A DNA stretch of 64,000 nucleotides from Bacteroidaceae bacterium (GTDB lineage: Bacteria; Bacteroidota; Bacteroidia; Bacteroidales; Bacteroidaceae), in contig JAGCVH010000075.1 of NCBI GenBank assembly GCA_017962495.1, positions 30,374 to 94,373 of the forward strand, in the 5' to 3' direction. Both the position numbers and the translations under genes were made by a program. Within the stretch, counting starts at the first letter, position 1; the number at the start of each line of letters is the position of its first letter. Under the pieces are notes generated by a model that worked only from the letters and a program-made list of their open reading frames with translations, was not told where the DNA came from and searched no databases. Below, piece by piece: positions 61,156 through 64,000 of the stretch.

Positions 61156-62040
61156 TTATTTTGCTTTCTTCCCAATCAAAGAGAAATGAACGTATCGGCT
61201 TGGGTTTTGTTTCAGGTCTTCCAGCAAATTGGTAGCGCTATTGACTGTCGTGTTCAGGTTGCCATAAAGGCTTGTGTCGTTCAGTAACAGACCCAGGCTT
61301 CCCTGATTATTGTTCAACTTGTCAGTGGCCGCTTGCACGTTGTCCATCGCACTATTTACTTTTCCCAAAGTACTTTGCAAATCCAAGGAAGCCAGATTAT
61401 CAGTTATCTTAACTGCATTCTCGCCAGCCTTGTTAATGGAACTCGTCATTTGAGGAATATCCTTGTGAAGCAGTGTGTTCAATTGCTTTGAACTCTGGTC
61501 AAGGTTAACTGTAATGCGTTCGGCATTCTCAAGAACACGAGGCAAGTTAGGGCTATTGGCCAATGTGTTTATTGTTTGGATGAGTGAATCGACATGATCA
61601 AGTACTTGCTGCACTTTAGGCATAACCTCTGCGGCTGCCGACATGATTCCATTTGCCGTTGAACCAATAATCGTGTCCCCAGGCATATAGCGGTCGGCTG
61701 GGTTTGGTCCCATCGTCATATTCAAGGTGCAACCTCCAAGCATGGCCTCATCCAATGCGGCAACTGTGCCGTGAGGAATCTTCACGTTCTTGTTCACGCT
61801 AATGGCAACTACCACGTTACCAGGATGATTATAGTCGTAACTCACGTTCGAGACAATACCAATATTGTATCCATCGGCATATACCGTACTCGACTTCGAA
61901 AGTGCTTTTGCATCCTTAAATAAGATGAAATACGTGTCATTGCTATCCCACAACTTGATGCCCTTAAGGAAGTTCATTCCAAAGAAGAGCAACACGAGGG
62001 CAACGATGCCTGTGATTCCTATTTTGATTTCTCGTTTCAT
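61156..62040 (-). CDS. MlaD/MCE family lipid-transport protein
   Basis: 294 residues. An N-terminal anchor (IGITGIVALVLLFFGMNFL) is followed by the MCE domain (FILFKDAKALSKSSTVYADG, YNIGIVSNVSY, HGTVAALDEAMLGGCTLNM) and a long helical tail rich in Asn/Ser/Leu (residues 140-280). MCE proteins carry phospholipids between membranes as substrate-binding parts of ABC importers; the partner permease and ATPase are not in this window. Its ATG overlaps the amidase stop by four bases. Confidence 0.88.
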   Translation of the reverse strand: MKREIKIGITGIVALVLLFFGMNFLKGIKLWDSNDTYFILFKDAKALSKSSTVYADGYNIGIVSNVSYDYNHPGNVVVAISVNKNVKIPHGTVAALDEAMLGGCTLNMTMGPNPADRYMPGDTIIGSTANGIMSAAAEVMPKVQQVLDHVDSLIQTINTLANSPNLPRVLENAERITVNLDQSSKQLNTLLHKDIPQMTSSINKAGENAVKITDNLASLDLQSTLGKVNSAMDNVQAATDKLNNNQGSLGLLLNDTSLYGNLNTTVNSATNLLEDLKQNPSRYVHFSLIGKKAK

Positions 62041-62792
62041 TTGTAGTAACTCTTAAATGCGTTAAATATAGACCGACTCATCTTTGCAATTCCGTCCTTT
62101 GTGTTCAGGAACTGCTCCTCATTCTTGTTATTAATAAACCCAACCTCTACGAGAACACCAGGCATGGATGTGGCGCGTAAAACAAGTAGCCCAGCCTGAT
62201 GGACACCCCGATTGACTCGTCCTGCATGCGTGGCAAACTGTTGCTGGACAAGTCCGGCAAACTTCACGCTCTGCTTCATGTACTCGTCCTGCATGAGTTC
62301 GAAGATGATGTATGACTCGCTTGACTTAGGGTCGAAGCCTTCGTACTTCTCTTCGTAGTTAGCCTCAAGCATAATCACAGAGTTCTCACGCATGGCTACT
62401 GCCAAATTGGCGGCAGCGTTGTGCATTCCAAGAGTGTAGGTCTCTGTTCCGCGTGCTTGAGTTCCCGCCTTTCCGGCCGCAGTCGAATTGGTGTGAATGG
62501 AAACAAAGAGGTCTGCCTTATTGCGGTTCGCTATACGCGCGCGCTCGTCTAATTCTATAAAGGTATCCGTCTTGCGGGTGTACACTACTTTAACGTCGGG
62601 ACAATTCTGCTCGACCAATCTTCCGAATTCCAGAGCGATGGCCAAGTTGATGTCTTTCTCCTTTGAGATGAAGCCCAAAGCGCCTGCGTCTTTGCCTCCG
62701 TGTCCAGCATCGATGACCAGCGTATAAGCGCTTGCGTTGCCGGTCATCAGCAGGCTAAACACCAGAAAGATGTATGTCAATGCTCTTCTCAT
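62037..62792 (-). CDS. N-acetylmuramoyl-L-alanine amidase
   Basis: 251 residues with a signal peptide (ALTYIFLVFSLLMTGNASA). The Amidase_3 zinc site is complete: LVIDAGHGGKDAGALG (His), the Glu in the next segment, and LFVSIHTNS (His); the catalytic Glu is in GVLVEVGFINN. It cleaves the bond between MurNAc and stem peptide in the periplasm, as AmiC does. First gene of an apparent amidase-MCE-dnaA operon with a canonical promoter. Confidence 0.93.
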   Translation of the reverse strand: MRRALTYIFLVFSLLMTGNASAYTLVIDAGHGGKDAGALGFISKEKDINLAIALEFGRLVEQNCPDVKVVYTRKTDTFIELDERARIANRNKADLFVSIHTNSTAAGKAGTQARGTETYTLGMHNAAANLAVAMRENSVIMLEANYEEKYEGFDPKSSESYIIFELMQDEYMKQSVKFAGLVQQQFATHAGRVNRGVHQAGLLVLRATSMPGVLVEVGFINNKNEEQFLNTKDGIAKMSRSIFNAFKSYYK

Positions 62793-62811
62793 AAGCGCAC
62801 ATTTTGCTTTG

Positions 62812-62843
62812 CAAAGATACGAAGAAGCTAGTAAAACTCCAAA
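62812..62843 (-). promoter_or_regulatory. Promoter of the amidase-MCE-dnaA genes
   Basis: TTTG (62843-62840) and TATCTTTG (62819-62812) lie exactly 20 bp apart on the minus strand. The -7 box ends 19 bp before the ATG at 62792. Confidence 0.75.
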
Positions 62844-62879
62844 TGATTTCGAGCATTTTCGTATAATTGTTGATAAGAA

Positions 62880-63015
62880 ATAAGCCTTAGGCCTTATTCT
62901 CGAAGACCTTAGGTCTTCAGCGCGAGCACCTCAGGTCTTATTTGCGAAGACCTTAGGTTCGCGATATATACAACTATCGGCCAAAGGTTGTAGATCCTTC
63001 AGCCGATGATTGATA
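62880..63015. repeat. 22-bp-period palindrome array, 4 units, plus long hairpin
   Basis: Centres at about 62888.5, 62910, 62932 and 62954: AAGCCTTAGGCCTT, GAAGACCTTAGGTCTTC, ACCTCAGGT and ACCTTAGGT. A larger imperfect hairpin follows with arms ATCGGC...AAAGG and CCTT...GCCGAT (62976-63007), matching the long hairpin of the array at 11.8 kb, though off the 22-bp register. The array fills the gap between the efflux gene's stop codon and the amidase promoter. Confidence 0.8.
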
Positions 63016-63042
63016 TAGTCTTTCGCGATGATTGGGCAATCC

Positions 63043-64000
63043 TTATTCAGCGCCTCCTCCAAGTGCTTGATAGAGAGAGATAACGCCGGCGATAATGTTG
63101 TACTGATTTGTTACCTGAGAAATCTGTGCTTGTAACAATCCGCTCTGCGCTGATAATACGTTCAAGTAATTGACTTGATTGGTGTATTTCATAAGGGCTT
63201 GAGTGGCTTCGACTGCATCTTGCATACTCGTCACTTGCTTGTCGATGAACTCTTGCTCAATCGTGTAAACCTTAATGTGCGACATTGCTGTGCAAACCTC
63301 GTTACCAGCATCGAGAACCTTCTGCTGGAATCCGATCTTTGCCACTTCCTGTTCTGCCAAAGCGTTCTTATATGCAGCACGCAACTTGCCTTGGGCAAAG
63401 AGGGGTTGAGTAAGTGTTCCCACGAGTGCGGCAATAATTCCGCCTGGGTTGATGACCATGCTTCCCAACGAATTGGTGTACTGGCCAGAGGCAGAGATAT
63501 TCAGGGCGGGGTAGAAGGAAGCCCTTACCTGATTCTTTGTGTAAAAGGCAGATGCCAATGCCAATTCTGCCTGGCGAACATCGGGACGGCGTGAGAGGAT
63601 GCTTATAGGCACACCCGTCACACATGCATTGGGCATTTGGAACGATTCGAGCGTCTTGCGCTTGATAGGATGAGGCGTTTCTCCAAGGATATTGGCAAGA
63701 GCGTTCTCAGTCAATTCTATATTGTTTCGTATCTCAACGATACTGCCCATGATGCTCCAGTAGTTTGCTTCTGTGCTTGAAACAGCGGCCTTGTTCGACT
63801 GACCAGCTTGCATAAGCAATTTGGTAACCTCGAGGTTCTGTTTCCAGTTCTCGCTTGTCTCCTCGGCAATACGCAATTGTTCGTCGAGCATGCAAAGGGT
63901 GTAATACAGGTTGGCAACATTGGCAACGATTGCTGTCTGAACGGCTTGCCGAATGGTTTGCATATTCTCTACAGCCACTTCACTGCCTTTCTTAGCATTA
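63043..64000 (-). CDS. Outer-membrane efflux protein (OprM/TolC-like), N-terminus outside the window
   Basis: About 319 residues are visible and the frame stays open through 64000, so the gene is cut by the window edge. The first visible part, NAKKGSEVAV, is the usual helix of RND-type outer-membrane factors, followed by NVANLYYTLCMLDEQLRIAEET, PISILSRRPDVRQAELALASA, FYPALNISASGQYTNSLGS and PLFAQGKLRAAYKNALAEQE. Two repeats of the alpha-helical barrel fold are recognisable. It would form the outer-membrane exit duct of a multidrug pump whose other parts probably lie beyond the window. Confidence 0.92.
   Translation of the reverse strand, partial: NAKKGSEVAVENMQTIRQAVQTAIVANVANLYYTLCMLDEQLRIAEETSENWKQNLEVTKLLMQAGQSNKAAVSSTEANYWSIMGSIVEIRNNIELTENALANILGETPHPIKRKTLESFQMPNACVTGVPISILSRRPDVRQAELALASAFYTKNQVRASFYPALNISASGQYTNSLGSMVINPGGIIAALVGTLTQPLFAQGKLRAAYKNALAEQEVAKIGFQQKVLDAGNEVCTAMSHIKVYTIEQEFIDKQVTSMQDAVEATQALMKYTNQVNYLNVLSAQSGLLQAQISQVTNQYNIIAGVISLYQALGGGAE

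Noticed and set aside
59700-61200. Replication origin next to dnaA
   Set aside because: No cluster of TTATCCACA-like boxes or AT-rich unwinding region noticed, and gaps around dnaA are under 30 bp. In Bacteroidetes oriC is often not beside dnaA.

Overview
The window looks like chromosomal DNA of a Bacteroidales bacterium, most likely from the Prevotella group. The reasons are TAnnTTTG-type -7 boxes in front of many genes, giant BspA-like leucine-rich-repeat proteins, an interpain/streptopain-like C10 protease, a Ser-type sulfatase, several proteins ending in the same type IX secretion-like tail, and the gene content around dnaA. No phage, IS element, CRISPR array, rRNA or tRNA was recognised.

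Layout. 0-9.3 kb holds housekeeping and catabolic genes: the signal-peptide end of a truncated gene, cutC, a comF-like gene, a secreted endonuclease/exonuclease/phosphatase, a sulfatase, an aldo/keto reductase, a small secreted protein, and a divergent kbl / SDR threonine dehydrogenase pair that together turn threonine into glycine. 9.3-43.5 kb is a surface and secreted protein island: GH30-like glycosidase, CotH-kinase protein, a 2.7-kilo-residue Calx-beta/CARDB protein, a 3.6-kilo-residue BspA-like protein preceded by a 65-residue peptide gene, a membrane patatin, a GH2 glycosidase and a C10 protease fused to EF-hand/LRR modules. Five of these share a C-terminal motif suggesting a common export and anchoring route. 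43.5-50.3 kb: HAD hydrolase, trmO, a tannase-like esterase, DUF554, cobS-cobT-cobU and hsp20. 50.3-54.6 kb: a four-gene phenylalanine/tyrosine operon (prephenate dehydratase, aminotransferase, DAHP synthase-chorismate mutase, prephenate dehydrogenase) read leftwards. 54.6-64 kb: Cu/Zn-type permease with HMA domain, a carboxyltransferase/folB operon, nitroreductase, dnaA, an MCE protein, amidase, and a truncated outer-membrane efflux protein.

Two observations stand out. First, the Phe/Tyr operon is preceded by a complete ribosome-mediated attenuator: a consensus promoter, a 24-codon leader peptide with seven Tyr and two Phe codons between positions 5 and 15, and a terminator whose 5' arm can pair instead with the end of the leader reading frame. 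Second, at least five intergenic regions (about 11.78-12.01, 36.19-36.35, 46.51-46.56, 56.03-56.09 and 62.88-62.96 kb) carry arrays of short palindromes whose centres are 22 bp apart although the arm sequences differ from unit to unit. The longest has 11-12 units and keeps the period over about 220 bp. I know no name for this element.

Most coding calls rest on visible motifs in the translations; no database search was possible. Starts were moved from alternative codons to a downstream ATG where the family's usual N-terminus or a signal peptide favoured it.
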